From assembly GCF_001656295.1 (NCBI RefSeq), contig NZ_LXHE01000016.1:1-43731 (forward strand): 43,731 bases of DNA. The letters run 5' to 3'. The notes under the pieces are model-generated. The model searched no databases. It saw only the letters and a list, made by a program, of their open reading frames with translations, and had not been told where the DNA came from. The stretch comes from Moraxella catarrhalis (GTDB lineage Bacteria; Pseudomonadota; Gammaproteobacteria; Pseudomonadales; Moraxellaceae). Position 1 is the first letter of the stretch. Every line of letters starts with the position of its first letter. Position numbers and translations under genes: made by a program. This document shows positions 11,634 to 21,100 of this stretch, in pieces.

Positions 11634-13949
11634 TTATTTATGTCGGCGTGGGGGTAAACCTGTATGCTGGCTAAGCACTTGCCCCTTTTTGGGCTACCCA
11701 GACGGTTTATTGGTGTGATGAGTCTGAAACTTTTGAGTGCGTCTTTTGACGCTATCGCCTTGCTGAGATGAGTTTTTCTTACGCGCTGACGTATAATTAC
11801 CGCCACTACCTGCTGGTTGATAAGTCGGGATGAGATGGCGTTTGGAATTACCGATCAAATCACTGCGCCCCATGTCTTTTAAGGCTTGATGAAGTAGCTC
11901 CCAATTATTGGGATCGTGATAACGCAAAAATGCCTTATGTAGGCGGCGGCGCTTTTCATCTTTAACAATATCGACATCTTCACTGTGACGCGCCACCTTA
12001 GATAACGGATTTTTCTCGCTATAATACATCGCTGTGGCTGTCGCCATGGGTGATGGATAAAAGGTTTGTACTTGATCCGCTCGAAAGCCGTTTTTCTTCA
12101 GCCAAATTGCCAAATTCATCATATCATAATCACTGGTGCCAGGATGGGCTGCGATAAAATAGGGGATCAAATACTGCTCTTTGCCTGCTTCGCGGCTGTA
12201 GCGCTCAAACATCTGCTTAAAGCGATCATATGTGCCAATGCCGGGCTTCATCATTTTGGATAAAGGCGCAGCTTCGGTGTGTTTGGGGGCGATCTTTAAA
12301 TAGCCGCCAACATGATGCGTTACCAGTTCCTTGACGTATTCAGGACTTAAGACCGCCAAATCGTAGCGCAGACTAGAGCTGATGAGAATTTTTTAACGCC
12401 TGGGATTTGGCGTGCCTTGCGATACAGCTGAGTGAGCGGCGCATGGTCGGTGTGCAGATTTTGGCAGACACCAGGGAAGACACAAGACGGCTTGCGGCAA
12501 TTACGCTCAATCTCAGGATTCTTGCAGTGCAGGCGATACATATTGGCGGTCGGACCGCCAAGATCAGAGATGATGCCTGTAAAATTGGGCGCAGTATCAC
12601 GGATAGTTTCAATTTCTCTTAAGATGGATTCTTTGGATCGATTTTGGATAATGCGTCCTTTGTGCTCGGTGATTGAGCAAAATGTACAGCCGCCAAAGCA
12701 GTCACGCATGATATTCACCGAAAACTTAATCATATCAAAAGCAGGAAAGCGCGCGTCGCCGTAGCTTGGATGAGGTAGGCGCGTGTAAGGCAGATCAAAA
12801 ACTGCGTCTAGCTCTTCGGTGGATAATGGCAGTGCAGGCGGATTTAGCCAAACATCACGATCGCCGTGGCGCTGTACAAGCGCTCGGGCATTACCAGGAT
12901 TGGTCTCAAGATGTAAAATACGGTTAGCATGCGCATAAAGAACGCGATCGTTGGCAACTTCTTCAAACGACGGCATACGAATCACTGAAAGCTCGCGTGG
13001 TGGCAGCTTATGTTTGATGACTTTAGGGGATTGTAATTGAACCACCTATGTGTCATCGGGCAGGTCATCGCCTGCTTTGACGACAATACCTTTGACAATG
13101 TCTTTATTAAAATTGGTATACTGAGAGAATTTTTGTTTTTCGATGTCGCAATCGGCGACATCTTCGGTCATCACATAAGGATTGATGATAGGATCGACGA
13201 GACCGATGGTATCGACATCATTGCTGGCGATTTCTATAAAATTTGCTTTTAAATGGCGATTGGATTTATTCAAAATAAACGCTGTACCTCGCATATCGAC
13301 GATGTTCTTGATGGATTCGCCTCGTGCTAAGCGATACATGATTTCGATCAAAGCGAGTTCACCGTTTCCATACACCAAAAGATCAGGCTTGGCATCCATC
13401 AGCACCGAGCGGCGCACTTTGTCTGACCAATAGTCATAATGCGCAATCCGCCTTAGGCTGCCCTCAATACCGCCAAGAATGATCGGTACATCTGAATAAG
13501 CCTCGCGGCAACGCTGCCAATACACCGTTGCTGCGCAATCAGGTCGCTTATTAGGCTCATTATTTGGCGAATACGCATCATCGGAGCGAATCTTACGATC
13601 GGCGGTATAATGGCTGATCATCGAATCCATATTGTCCACTGTGACCCCAAAGGCAATGTTAGGCTTGCCAAGTGCTCGAAAAGCATCTGGTGATGTCTAG
13701 TCTGGCTGAGCGATGATGCCGACGCGAAAGTCTTGGGCTTCAAGGGTTCGTCCGATCACGCCTGAACAAAACGATGGATGATCGATATAAGCATCACCGC
13801 ACACCAAAATAAAATCACAGCTGTCCCAGCCGAGCATGTCCATTTCTTCTCGGCCCATCGGTAAAAATGGCGCAGGTTCAAAGCAAGACGCTCAATATTT
13901 GTCATAATCTAAAATATTCTTGGCGGTTTGGCAGTTTGGCGGTGGACAT
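11634..13949 (-). pseudogene. ygiQ: Radical-SAM protein YgiQ (UPF0313), multiply disrupted
   Basis: Joined together, the frames give about 770 residues colinear with YgiQ, including the radical-SAM CxxxCxxC (CFGGCTFC) and the [16 protein letters not shown] and [11 protein letters not shown] stretches. The lesions, in gene order, are: a frameshift after MSTAKLPNRQ (near 13915); TGA at 13892-13894 where relatives have Trp (YWA); TAG at 13697-13699 where Trp is expected (AQPDW); TAG at 13046-13048; a one-base loss in an A6 tract (12389-12394) between VKK and ISSSLRYD; and TAG at 11694-11696, after which coding continues to SQHTGLPPRRHK and a TAA. Several conserved positions are also changed (MRGC to MRDC, APEH to APKH). 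The gene is almost certainly dead in this strain. Confidence 0.92.
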
Positions 13950-14105
13950 GACTAACCTAAAATTTTGACTTGAAAATTTCTCATTTTAACATGAATAAAT
14001 TTCAAATGCTTAAGTTTATGGGTTTTAATCAACTAAAATACACCATTTAGCAATGAAGCATCCGCCAAATCATAAGATAGGTTTGATGCGTATCTGTGAT
14101 GCAAT

Positions 14106-14131
14106 AAAAAGCCTGCTGTAAATTTGCAGGC
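14106..14131 (-). terminator. Terminator of the isc operon
   Basis: Inverted repeat GCCTGC / GCAGGC (14111-14116 and 14126-14131), followed on the minus strand by a T run, 19 nt after the fdx stop. Confidence 0.85.
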
Positions 14132-14149
14132 GCTTTATAGATGGATGGC

Positions 14150-14488
14150 TTAATGGTTTTCTTTGGCGTGATTCAGAGTGTACTTTGGGATTTCAATGAC
14201 CAGATTTTCATTAGCAACGATGCATTGACAAGATAGCCGTGAATCTGGCTCAAGCCCCCAAGCGCGATCCAATAAGTCGCCCTCGATGTCGTCCATCTCC
14301 TCTAGGCTATCAAAGCCTTGGCGGACGACGACGTGGCAAGTAGTGCATGCTTTGGACATGTCGCAGGCGTGTTCAATTTTAATGCCGCGATCAAGCATGG
14401 CTTCACACAGATTTTCGCCGGGATTAACTTCAATGGTGGTGCCTTCTGGGCAGATTTCGTGATGCGGTAAAATGGTTACAACGGTCAT
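14150..14488 (-). CDS. fdx: [2Fe-2S] ferredoxin, Isc type
   Basis: A 112-residue adrenodoxin-like ferredoxin. The cluster ligands are visible as CDMSKACTTC and a later SCQC. It supplies electrons for Fe-S cluster assembly on IscU. It is the last gene of the isc cluster, 54 nt after hscA, and is followed by a terminator. I see no iscX after it. Confidence 0.96.
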   Translation of the reverse strand: MTVVTILPHHEICPEGTTIEVNPGENLCEAMLDRGIKIEHACDMSKACTTCHVVVRQGFDSLEEMDDIEGDLLDRAWGLEPDSRLSCQCIVANENLVIEIPKYTLNHAKENH

Positions 14489-14542
14489 GAGTTTCTCTTA
14501 TTAATGCATTAAAATTTTAAAATGAATCAAATCAACGATCAT

Positions 14543-16402
14543 TTACCAATCGCTGGTGCGTGTGCCAGCAAGGGCATCTTTGACATTTTTATCCATGATC
14601 ACACTGGCGAAATGGTCGCTATGCACCTTCAGGGCTTTGATGGCTTGATCAATGACTGCTTTGTCATCAGTGGTAAGGGCATCTGTCATCGCTTGCATAT
14701 GATGGCGCAAATTGGCGTGCTCATCATCGCTTAGCAGATCGGCAAAGTCAGCCAAGGCTGATTGCAGAGCAAGCAGCTCTCTTTCGGCTTCGACTTTGGT
14801 TTCGATCAACATACGAGCGGCTTTGTCTTCAGCGGCATGAATGAAACCTGCTTGCAAAAGCTGCTCTTGCTGCTCTTCAGACAGACCGTAGCTTGGGCTG
14901 ACCTGGATTTGGCTGACGATATCGGTTGTGGTCTCGCGGGCAGACACGGTCAATTGTCCATTGGCATCGATGGCGTAGGTCACCTCAACACGCGCCAAGC
15001 CTGCCTTCATCGGCGGAATGCCATGTAGCTCAAAGCGTGCCAATCCTCGGCAATCCGCTACTGTATCACGCTCACCTTGCACCACTTGGATGATCATACC
15101 CGTCTGACCATCTTGATGTGTGGTAAAAACTTGGCGGCGAGTCACAGGAATGGGCGTGTTACGCGGAATGATCACCTCCACCAGTCCGCCCATGGTCTCA
15201 ATACCAAGTGAAAGCGGGGTGACGTCTAATAATAGCAGGGCATCTTTGGATTGGTTGATTAGCTGATCGGCAGCGATACTAGCTCCGATCGCCACGACTT
15301 CATCTGGGTTGATGCTGCACAAAGGCACACGCCCAAAATGTGCCTCCACAGCATCTCGTATCACCGGCATGCGTGTGGAGCCGCCCACTAAAATGATGTC
15401 ATTTAAGGCAGATTTATCCACTTTGGCGTCTAGCATCACCTGCTCACAAGATTGCAGGGTGCGACGAATCACAGGCTCGATGATCTGGCTTAAAGTGGCA
15501 TTATCCAAGCTGACCGATACTGGCGTATTGGCAATATTAAGCTCAATCAAAACGCTATCTTGCTCACTTAAAGCCTGTTTATAGGTTTTGGCAAGTTTTG
15601 CTAAGCGAGATTTTTCAGTTTCATTAATCTCTGCTGGGGTCAGCTGAGATGACTGTATTAACCAATGTGCAATCAGTCGGTCAATGTCATCGCCACCAAG
15701 GGCAGAATTACCCCCTGTGGCAAGTACCTCAAAGACACCCTCAGACAAGCGAAGCAATGAGACATCAAAAGTACCACCCCCAAGATCATAGACCAAATAG
15801 TTTCCTTGAGCGGTATTTTTATCGATCCCGTAAGCAATCGCTGCAGCGGTGGGTTCATTGAGCAAGCGAAGCACGGTCAAGCCTGCAGCGGTGGCGGCAT
15901 CCTTGGTGGCAGTACGCTGTGCATCATCAAAATAGGCAGGCACTGTGATGACCGCACCTTGGATGCTGTCAGGCGGCAGGGCGGCAGCGGCATGATTTTT
16001 TAGGTGCTTTAGGATATGCGCTGAAGTTTCCACAGGTGATTTTTCACCTTGAGCGGTCACGAACGCCGGCATGGTCTTGTCATTACCAGCAAGCGTATAA
16101 GGATGAGAAAATTTAATGTCAGACTTAGCGCGCCCCATAAAGCGCTTGGCGGAGATGATGGTATTTTTCAAATCATCAGCATAGACCAAGGCAGCATTAC
16201 CCACCACAGGCGCACTACTTTTATTACCATAATAGACCACGGAAGGTAACAGTGGCGAATCGCCAAAGGGCAGAGCATTAGCGCGACCTGAGCGCACGAC
16301 CGCCACCAAAGAATGTGTTGTGCCCAAATCAATGCCAAGGGCATAACGATGTTGGTGAGGGTTTTTGCTTTGATTGGGTTCGCTGATGTGTAATAAGGAC
16401 AT
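14543..16402 (-). CDS. hscA: Fe-S assembly chaperone HscA (Hsp70 family)
   Basis: A 619-residue Hsp70. The nucleotide-binding domain includes GIDLGTTHSLVA (about residues 23-34), VYDLGGGTFDVS and ILVGGSTRMP. The substrate-binding domain follows DVTPLSLGIETMGG. HscA binds the LPPVK motif of IscU and drives cluster transfer; that motif is present in IscU here. The upstream ribosome binding site is weak. A 140-nt gap separates it from hscB. Confidence 0.97.
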   Translation of the reverse strand: MSLLHISEPNQSKNPHQHRYALGIDLGTTHSLVAVVRSGRANALPFGDSPLLPSVVYYGNKSSAPVVGNAALVYADDLKNTIISAKRFMGRAKSDIKFSHPYTLAGNDKTMPAFVTAQGEKSPVETSAHILKHLKNHAAAALPPDSIQGAVITVPAYFDDAQRTATKDAATAAGLTVLRLLNEPTAAAIAYGIDKNTAQGNYLVYDLGGGTFDVSLLRLSEGVFEVLATGGNSALGGDDIDRLIAHWLIQSSQLTPAEINETEKSRLAKLAKTYKQALSEQDSVLIELNIANTPVSVSLDNATLSQIIEPVIRRTLQSCEQVMLDAKVDKSALNDIILVGGSTRMPVIRDAVEAHFGRVPLCSINPDEVVAIGASIAADQLINQSKDALLLLDVTPLSLGIETMGGLVEVIIPRNTPIPVTRRQVFTTHQDGQTGMIIQVVQGERDTVADCRGLARFELHGIPPMKAGLARVEVTYAIDANGQLTVSARETTTDIVSQIQVSPSYGLSEEQQEQLLQAGFIHAAEDKAARMLIETKVEAERELLALQSALADFADLLSDDEHANLRHHMQAMTDALTTDDKAVIDQAIKALKVHSDHFASVIMDKNVKDALAGTRTSDW

Positions 16403-16434
16403 GATGAATTCTTATACTGGCTAAAAATAAGAGC

Positions 16435-16469
16435 TTAAGTGATTGGGCATTAGCCTAAAAGTCACTTAA
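16435..16469. other. Inverted repeat between hscB and hscA
   Basis: Arms TTAAGTGA / TCACTTAA (16435-16442 and 16462-16469) with a small inner GGC / GCC pair. There is no clear T run, so it is more likely an RNA processing or attenuation hairpin than a full terminator. Confidence 0.4.
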
Positions 16470-16542
16470 AATGAGTGCATTATACGGTAATTACTAAGCT
16501 TTTAAAATCCTGCTATGCCAAAAGTTTGATAAAACGGTCTGA

Positions 16543-17067
16543 CTATACATACAAATCATCGTCATCATTACTTTGAGATAATGAGTCGGTGACTTTGGCG
16601 TCGACATCAACCAATAGCTTACCAAGGAATTGAAGCTTACGCGTCGCATCCATGGCTTCTGCCCAGGCTTGGTTTTGATAATTTTGTACAAATCTTGTGG
16701 ATTGATCTTTGCTCAGTGCCTGAACTTGGCTTGAGATTTGATCCAAAGCCGATCTGTCGCTTGTCGCATCCAAGCGAATGCGCAAGTCCATCATCTCATC
16801 CAAAAAATCCCAATCATCAATGGATTGTGACAAATCCACAGTCTGATCAGACAGCTCAAGCATATACGCCGCTCGGCTGTCGTCATGAAAGAGAATTTGA
16901 TAAGCGTGATTGATGAGTGAAGCTTGGTTAGTACTGGTTTTATTGGCGTCTACGCGATCGGGATGATGCTGTTTTTGTAGTGATAATAATGCTGATTTTA
17001 AGGCGTTTTTATCAATTTCAAATTCGATAGGCAATCCAAATAAACCAAAAAAATTAGCCTCACTCAT
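16543..17067 (-). CDS. hscB: Fe-S assembly co-chaperone HscB
   Basis: A 174-residue J-domain protein starting MSEANFFGLFGLP. The HPD motif lies in QKQHHPDRVDAN, followed by the C-terminal helical domain that binds IscU. Two ATGs overlap at 17070 and 17067; I chose the second because AAGGAG is then 6 nt away instead of 3. It follows iscA closely (26 nt). Confidence 0.95.
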   Translation of the reverse strand: MSEANFFGLFGLPIEFEIDKNALKSALLSLQKQHHPDRVDANKTSTNQASLINHAYQILFHDDSRAAYMLELSDQTVDLSQSIDDWDFLDEMMDLRIRLDATSDRSALDQISSQVQALSKDQSTRFVQNYQNQAWAEAMDATRKLQFLGKLLVDVDAKVTDSLSQSNDDDDLYV

Positions 17068-17093
17068 CATAAGCTCCTTATCAAAATTGGCGG

Positions 17094-17414
17094 TCAAACA
17101 GTGAATGACTCGCCGCAGCCGCATTCGCCCGTTTGATTGGGATTGGTGAACTTAAAGCCAGAATTGAGGCCTTCTGTCACATAGTCCATTTGTAGCCCAT
17201 TTAAATATACCAAGCTTTTTGGGTCAATGAATACCGAAACGCCTTGGGATTCAAAACGCTCATCGGTACCGTTTGGATCATCAACAAACTCAAGTACATA
17301 AGCAAGACCAGAACATCCTGCCGTACGCACACCGACTCGGATGCCCACGCCGCTGCCACGATTTTCAAGGAAATCCTTGATATGTTGTGCGGCACGTGTG
17401 GTTAAACTGATCAT
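17094..17414 (-). CDS. iscA: Iron-sulfur cluster assembly protein IscA
   Basis: A 106-residue A-type carrier. The three conserved cysteines are visible in [12 protein letters not shown] and the C-terminal GECGCGESF. It carries iron or [4Fe-4S] clusters to target proteins. TAACTATG-type spacing with AAGGAG precedes the ATG at 17414. Confidence 0.97.
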   Translation of the reverse strand: MISLTTRAAQHIKDFLENRGSGVGIRVGVRTAGCSGLAYVLEFVDDPNGTDERFESQGVSVFIDPKSLVYLNGLQMDYVTEGLNSGFKFTNPNQTGECGCGESFTV

Positions 17415-17478
17415 AGTTACTCCTTAATTAACCAAAATTGGCAAGTTTGCTCAATTAAATTCAATACAATCAAACAAA

Positions 17479-17862
17479 TTATGCTTGCGCTTTGGTTTGA
17501 TAATCTTCAATGGCTGCCTTGATGGCATCTTCTGCCAAGACGGAGCAGTGCACCTTGACAGGCGGTAGAGCAAGCTCTTCGGCGATGTCTTTATTCTTGA
17601 TGGCAGCGGCTTGATCCAGTGTCTTGCCTTTGAGCCATTCGGTAACCAATGAGCTAGAAGCGATCGCAGAGCCGCAGCCATAGGTTTTAAATTTCGCGTC
17701 TTCGATGATGCCATCATCGCTGACTTGAATTTGTAGGCGCATCACATCGCCACACGCAGGCGCGCCTACCATGCCAGTACCGACATTTTTAGCGGCTTTA
17801 TCTAAATTGCCCACATTGCGTGGATTTTCATAATGATCGATGACTTTGTCTGAATATGCCAT
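17479..17862 (-). CDS. iscU: Fe-S cluster scaffold protein IscU
   Basis: A 127-residue scaffold with three ligand cysteines: Cys37 in GAPACGDVM, one in TYGCGSAIASSS and one in VKVHCSVL. The HscA recognition motif LPPVK directly precedes the third Cys. Clusters are built here from IscS-derived sulfur. It is separated from iscS by 119 nt. Confidence 0.98.
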   Translation of the reverse strand: MAYSDKVIDHYENPRNVGNLDKAAKNVGTGMVGAPACGDVMRLQIQVSDDGIIEDAKFKTYGCGSAIASSSLVTEWLKGKTLDQAAAIKNKDIAEELALPPVKVHCSVLAEDAIKAAIEDYQTKAQA

Positions 17863-17981
17863 AAATTTCTCTCTTAAAAGTTAGGTTCATTTATAAAACC
17901 TTGCGTCTGCTGGATTTATGTCGAAATTAAGCTTGTATCAGCTGAGCGTCTATCCATCAATCCGCCCAGCCAGCCGTTATC

Positions 17982-19205
17982 TTAGTGTTCTTGCCATTCT
18001 ACGGTATTTAAATCAATCCCTTCTTTGAACATATCCCAAAGTGGTGATAATTCGCGCAGCTTATCCACGGCTTCGTGAATTTGGGTCAATACCAAGTCAA
18101 TGTCTGCCTCGGTCGTATAGCGACCAAAGCTAAAACGAATCGATGAATGAGCCAGCTCATCAGGGCGTCCAATCGCACGCAGCACATACGAAGGCTCAAG
18201 GGTGGCTGACGTACAGGCTGAACCTGAAGACACTGCCAAGTCTTTTAGGCTCATCATCAAGCTTTCGCCTTCAACGAAGTTAAAGCTGACATTTAGGACA
18301 TTGGGCACACCGTGTTCAATTGAGCCATTTAAGTAAACTTCTTCGATGTCTTGTAAGCCATTCCAAAGCTTATCATGCAGCGCCTTGATATGTGCCTGGT
18401 CTTCATCAAAGCGCTGTACAGACAGAGCAAATGCCTCTCCCATACCAACGATTTGATGAGTCGCTAATGTACCTGAGCGCATACCACGCTCATGACCGCC
18501 GCCGTGCTGTTCAGCCTTGATGCGAACGCGCGGCTTACGACCGACATACAGAGCGCCGATACCTTTTGGTCCGTAGATTTTGTGACCGCTAAAGCTCATC
18601 AGATCCACTTTTAGCTCGCCTAAGTTGATCTTGATTTTACCGACCGCTTGGGCAGCGTCTACATGGAATAGCACGCCTTTTGCCCGCGTAATTTCGCCAA
18701 TGCCAGCGATGTCGGTAATGGTACCAAGCTCATTATTGACCGCCATCAGACTCACCAAAATGGTGTCATCACGCAGCACCTGCTCGACTTGCTCAGGGTG
18801 GATCAAGCCTGTGCCTGCTTCAGGCTCAAGATAAGTGATCTCAAAGCCTTCTTGCTCAAGCTGACGGCAGGTATCTAGCACTGCTTTATGCTCAATCTTA
18901 CTGGTGATGATATGCTTGCCACGACCTTCATAAAAATGCGCCACGCCTTTGATCGCCAAGTTATCCGACTCGGTCGCACCTGAAGTAAACACAATCTCTC
19001 TAGGATCAGCGCCAACCGTTTCGGCGATTTGTAAGCGTGCGTTTTCAACCGCCTCTTCTGCTTGCCAACCAAAACCGTGCGAGCGTGAAGCAGGGTTACC
19101 AAAAGTACCATCAAAAGTAAGGTACTTAACCATTTTGTCTGCTACTTCATTAGCGACAGGTGTGGTAGCGGCATAATCTAAATATATCAATGAAGTCTGG
19201 CTCAT
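17982..19205 (-). CDS. iscS: Cysteine desulfurase IscS
   Basis: A 407-residue PLP enzyme. The Lys-binding [17 protein letters not shown] (about residues 203-219) and the active-site Cys in [19 protein letters not shown] are present. It provides sulfur for IscU, for tRNA thiolation by MnmA and for other pathways. Its ATG overlaps the iscR stop by 4 nt (ATGA), indicating coupled translation. Confidence 0.98.
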   Translation of the reverse strand: MSQTSLIYLDYAATTPVANEVADKMVKYLTFDGTFGNPASRSHGFGWQAEEAVENARLQIAETVGADPREIVFTSGATESDNLAIKGVAHFYEGRGKHIITSKIEHKAVLDTCRQLEQEGFEITYLEPEAGTGLIHPEQVEQVLRDDTILVSLMAVNNELGTITDIAGIGEITRAKGVLFHVDAAQAVGKIKINLGELKVDLMSFSGHKIYGPKGIGALYVGRKPRVRIKAEQHGGGHERGMRSGTLATHQIVGMGEAFALSVQRFDEDQAHIKALHDKLWNGLQDIEEVYLNGSIEHGVPNVLNVSFNFVEGESLMMSLKDLAVSSGSACTSATLEPSYVLRAIGRPDELAHSSIRFSFGRYTTEADIDLVLTQIHEAVDKLRELSPLWDMFKEGIDLNTVEWQEH

Positions 19206-19708
19206 GCTGGATTCCCGATTAAATTAATTGTTGTGATTTGTGATTTGTCTTTTTCATAGCCATTCAAACGATTCACCTGAATGTCTGCAATGGCTTGAGT
19301 GTTTTTGGTTTCTAAGAGTTGAGCGAGCGTCACTTTTCTTAGATACGTTTCAATATGATTGGATAAATTATGCCATAAATCATGAGTTAAGCACATCGCA
19401 CCATCATGACAGTCGCCTTTACCGCCACACTGAGTGGCATTGATGCTTTCGTCGACTGCAGTAATAATACTCATAATATCAATATCTTCAAGTGGTTTTG
19501 CTAAATGATAACCGCCCAAAGCGCCACGAGTACTATTAACCAATCCTTTTTTACGCAGTTTTGAAAATAGCTGCTCTAAATAAGATATGGAGATGGATTG
19601 GCGTTTGGCAATGTCTGATAAAGACACTGCGCCTTGATGGCGACTCTCTTGGACAGCCAAATCCAATAAGGCAGTGACGGCATACCGTCCACGAGTTGTT
19701 AAACGCAT
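19202..19708 (-). CDS. iscR: Fe-S-sensing transcription regulator IscR (Rrf2 family)
   Basis: A 168-residue Rrf2 protein with an N-terminal winged helix ([38 protein letters not shown]). The cluster-binding region is [13 protein letters not shown], with three Cys at the classic spacing. With a [2Fe-2S] cluster it represses the isc operon, and the apo form controls other targets. The tail after the Cys region is longer than needed for DNA binding, as in other gammaproteobacterial IscR. Confidence 0.97.
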   Translation of the reverse strand: MRLTTRGRYAVTALLDLAVQESRHQGAVSLSDIAKRQSISISYLEQLFSKLRKKGLVNSTRGALGGYHLAKPLEDIDIMSIITAVDESINATQCGGKGDCHDGAMCLTHDLWHNLSNHIETYLRKVTLAQLLETKNTQAIADIQVNRLNGYEKDKSQITTINLIGNPA

Positions 19709-19720
19709 TGAAGTACTTCC

Positions 19721-19745
19721 ATAATTGCCTAATTTTGGTCAATAT
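19721..19745 (-). promoter_or_regulatory. Candidate IscR operator upstream of iscR
   Basis: A 25-bp site with ATA and TAT ends and the half-palindrome TTGCCT / TGGTCAA inside. By eye it matches 17 of 25 positions of the E. coli type 1 IscR consensus. It begins 12 nt before the iscR start and overlaps a TTGACC box, as expected for autorepression. This is an inference from pattern and position. Confidence 0.5.
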
Positions 19746-19821
19746 AAGCATTGATAAAAATTTTGATGGTGAATGGCGTTATTATAATAATTCCGAGTAA
19801 ATAGGTCAAGATTAAAGCAAG

Positions 19822-19855
19822 AAAAAATCCATCAGATATTTTAATCTAATGGATT
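19822..19855 (-). terminator. Terminator of the SCP2/UbiJ-like gene
   Basis: Imperfect arms AATCCATCAGAT / ATCTAATGGATT (19826-19837 and 19844-19855), followed on the minus strand by TTTTTT. It separates this gene from the isc operon downstream. Confidence 0.75.
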
Positions 19856-19910
19856 GATTTTATTAATTTGTTATATTATAACAAGTTAATATGTCATAAA
19901 ATCATCAGGT

Positions 19911-20588
19911 TTAAATCACAAAATGCATAATAATACTCACCACTGCCACAATGATAGCAATGATCATAACAATAAAAGTGGTTTTATTTTTGCTTTTTTG
20001 CTCTGCCAGCTGAATGGCTAAGCGTTTATTTTCCATAGATAACGCATCGATACGCTCAGCCTGCTCATTGATTTTTAATTGATAATTGGCAATTTTTTCA
20101 GCTTTTTCTTCGGGGGTGGGTTTTTGCTTATTGCCCCCTGTGAATTTGGCTAAAGCATTATGAATCGCACCGCCAATGCCCATGCGCACCATCAACGCTT
20201 TTAGATTTTCAACCAATGCTGCATCGCCACGAATTTGCAGGGCATCGACATGATCAGGATTGTGATTGATTAAGGCATTGATCAGCTGAAAGCTATAACC
20301 ATTGATGATGATATCAGCTGCAGGTTTATCTTCGGGCAGTTCGCTGTCTAATAAAATCCCCCGATAACCAAAGGTGGCATAAATGGTGATGTGCGGTAAA
20401 TACGAGCGAATGCAGACAACCGTACCTGCCTTGGCAAGCGGATAAGCCAATTGGCGTAATTTTGGGTCAAAGCGTAACATTAATGTCAGTGCAGACTCAA
20501 CAAAAATTAATACAATGCTCAGCAGGCTTTTTGAGACGATGCCTCCGCTAGAATGAGTGTTTACTGTATTTGAATTCTCAGTTGTCAT
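19911..20588 (-). CDS. SCP2/UbiJ-like protein with C-terminal coiled coil and tail anchor
   Basis: A 225-residue protein. Residues about 25-150 follow the SCP2-domain pattern of the ubiquinone accessory factor UbiJ: LAKAGTVVCIRSYLP, ADIIINGYSFQLINALI and LQIRGDAALVENLKALM. A charged helix (PTPEEKAEKIANYQLKINEQ and on) forms a coiled coil. The last 20 residues are one hydrophobic helix (FIVMIIAIIVAVVSIIMHFV), a likely membrane anchor. Known UbiJ proteins are soluble and sit next to ubiE and ubiB, so this is either a divergent UbiJ or a separate lipid-binding protein. The ATG follows AGGAAAA. Function is an inference only. Confidence 0.6.
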   Translation of the reverse strand: MTTENSNTVNTHSSGGIVSKSLLSIVLIFVESALTLMLRFDPKLRQLAYPLAKAGTVVCIRSYLPHITIYATFGYRGILLDSELPEDKPAADIIINGYSFQLINALINHNPDHVDALQIRGDAALVENLKALMVRMGIGGAIHNALAKFTGGNKQKPTPEEKAEKIANYQLKINEQAERIDALSMENKRLAIQLAEQKSKNKTTFIVMIIAIIVAVVSIIMHFVI

Positions 20589-20630
20589 AAATTTTCCTAA
20601 AATAATAACTCTAATTTTAATCGCACATTA

Positions 20631-20774
20631 TCAGTCGAACAGGCCTAAAATATCATCAAAGCCGATGAGCCGCCCTAGATTTTCAAGCTTTAAGATACCG
20701 ATGCTTGGAGTGGGTGTCAATATTGCAAATGTTACCGCTAACCCAAATCCTGAATGACTGCCTGGTGTGATCAA
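20631..20774 (-). other. Doubtful short ORF or gene remnant upstream of the SCP2/UbiJ-like gene
   Basis: A 47-codon frame starting with TTG at 20774 and ending TGA at 20631. It has a hydrophobic middle (GLAVTFAILTPTPSIG) and a C-terminus GFDDILGLFD. The stretch is less AT-rich than the DNA around it, which suggests coding origin. There is no good ribosome binding site. No family was recognised. Confidence 0.25.
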
Positions 20775-21100
20775 TAAATTTTGTTCATATTACTGTATAT
20801 TGAGTCATAAAAATAGCATTTTTTTACAGCTTTTACATAAAAATATGTAATTTTACTTGCTTATTGTTACTATGCTTGTTATAAAGGTAGCCATGGCTTT
20901 GCACGATTTTGCCTTAGATTTATAAATTTTTGTTAGGTTTGGGTATTAAACCATAAAATTTTTGCAATTTTTCTACAAAATTTTGTATTTAGCACTTGTA
21001 AAAGCTCGGGGATGCTTTTAAAATGCGTTGTTATAGAGATGCTTTGGTAACTTAGCAGAATCATTTGAAAAAATTTCATTCATTGTAAAGAGGATATCTT
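20775..21100. other. AT-rich intergenic region upstream of hupB
   Basis: About 330 nt without a gene. It holds the hupB leader, a small palindrome TTACATA / TATGTAA (20833-20839 and 20844-20850), a possible distal promoter TTGCTT-N17-TATAAA near 20860, and the stronger promoter listed separately. Confidence 0.6.
20996..21024 (+). promoter_or_regulatory. Candidate promoter of hupB
   Basis: TTGTAA (20996-21001), a 17-nt spacer and TAAAAT (21019-21024), about 77 nt before the ATG. Confidence 0.45.

Noticed and set aside
13037-13252. Plus-strand ORF opposite ygiQ
   Set aside because: Antisense shadow of the decayed gene, without start signals or family features.
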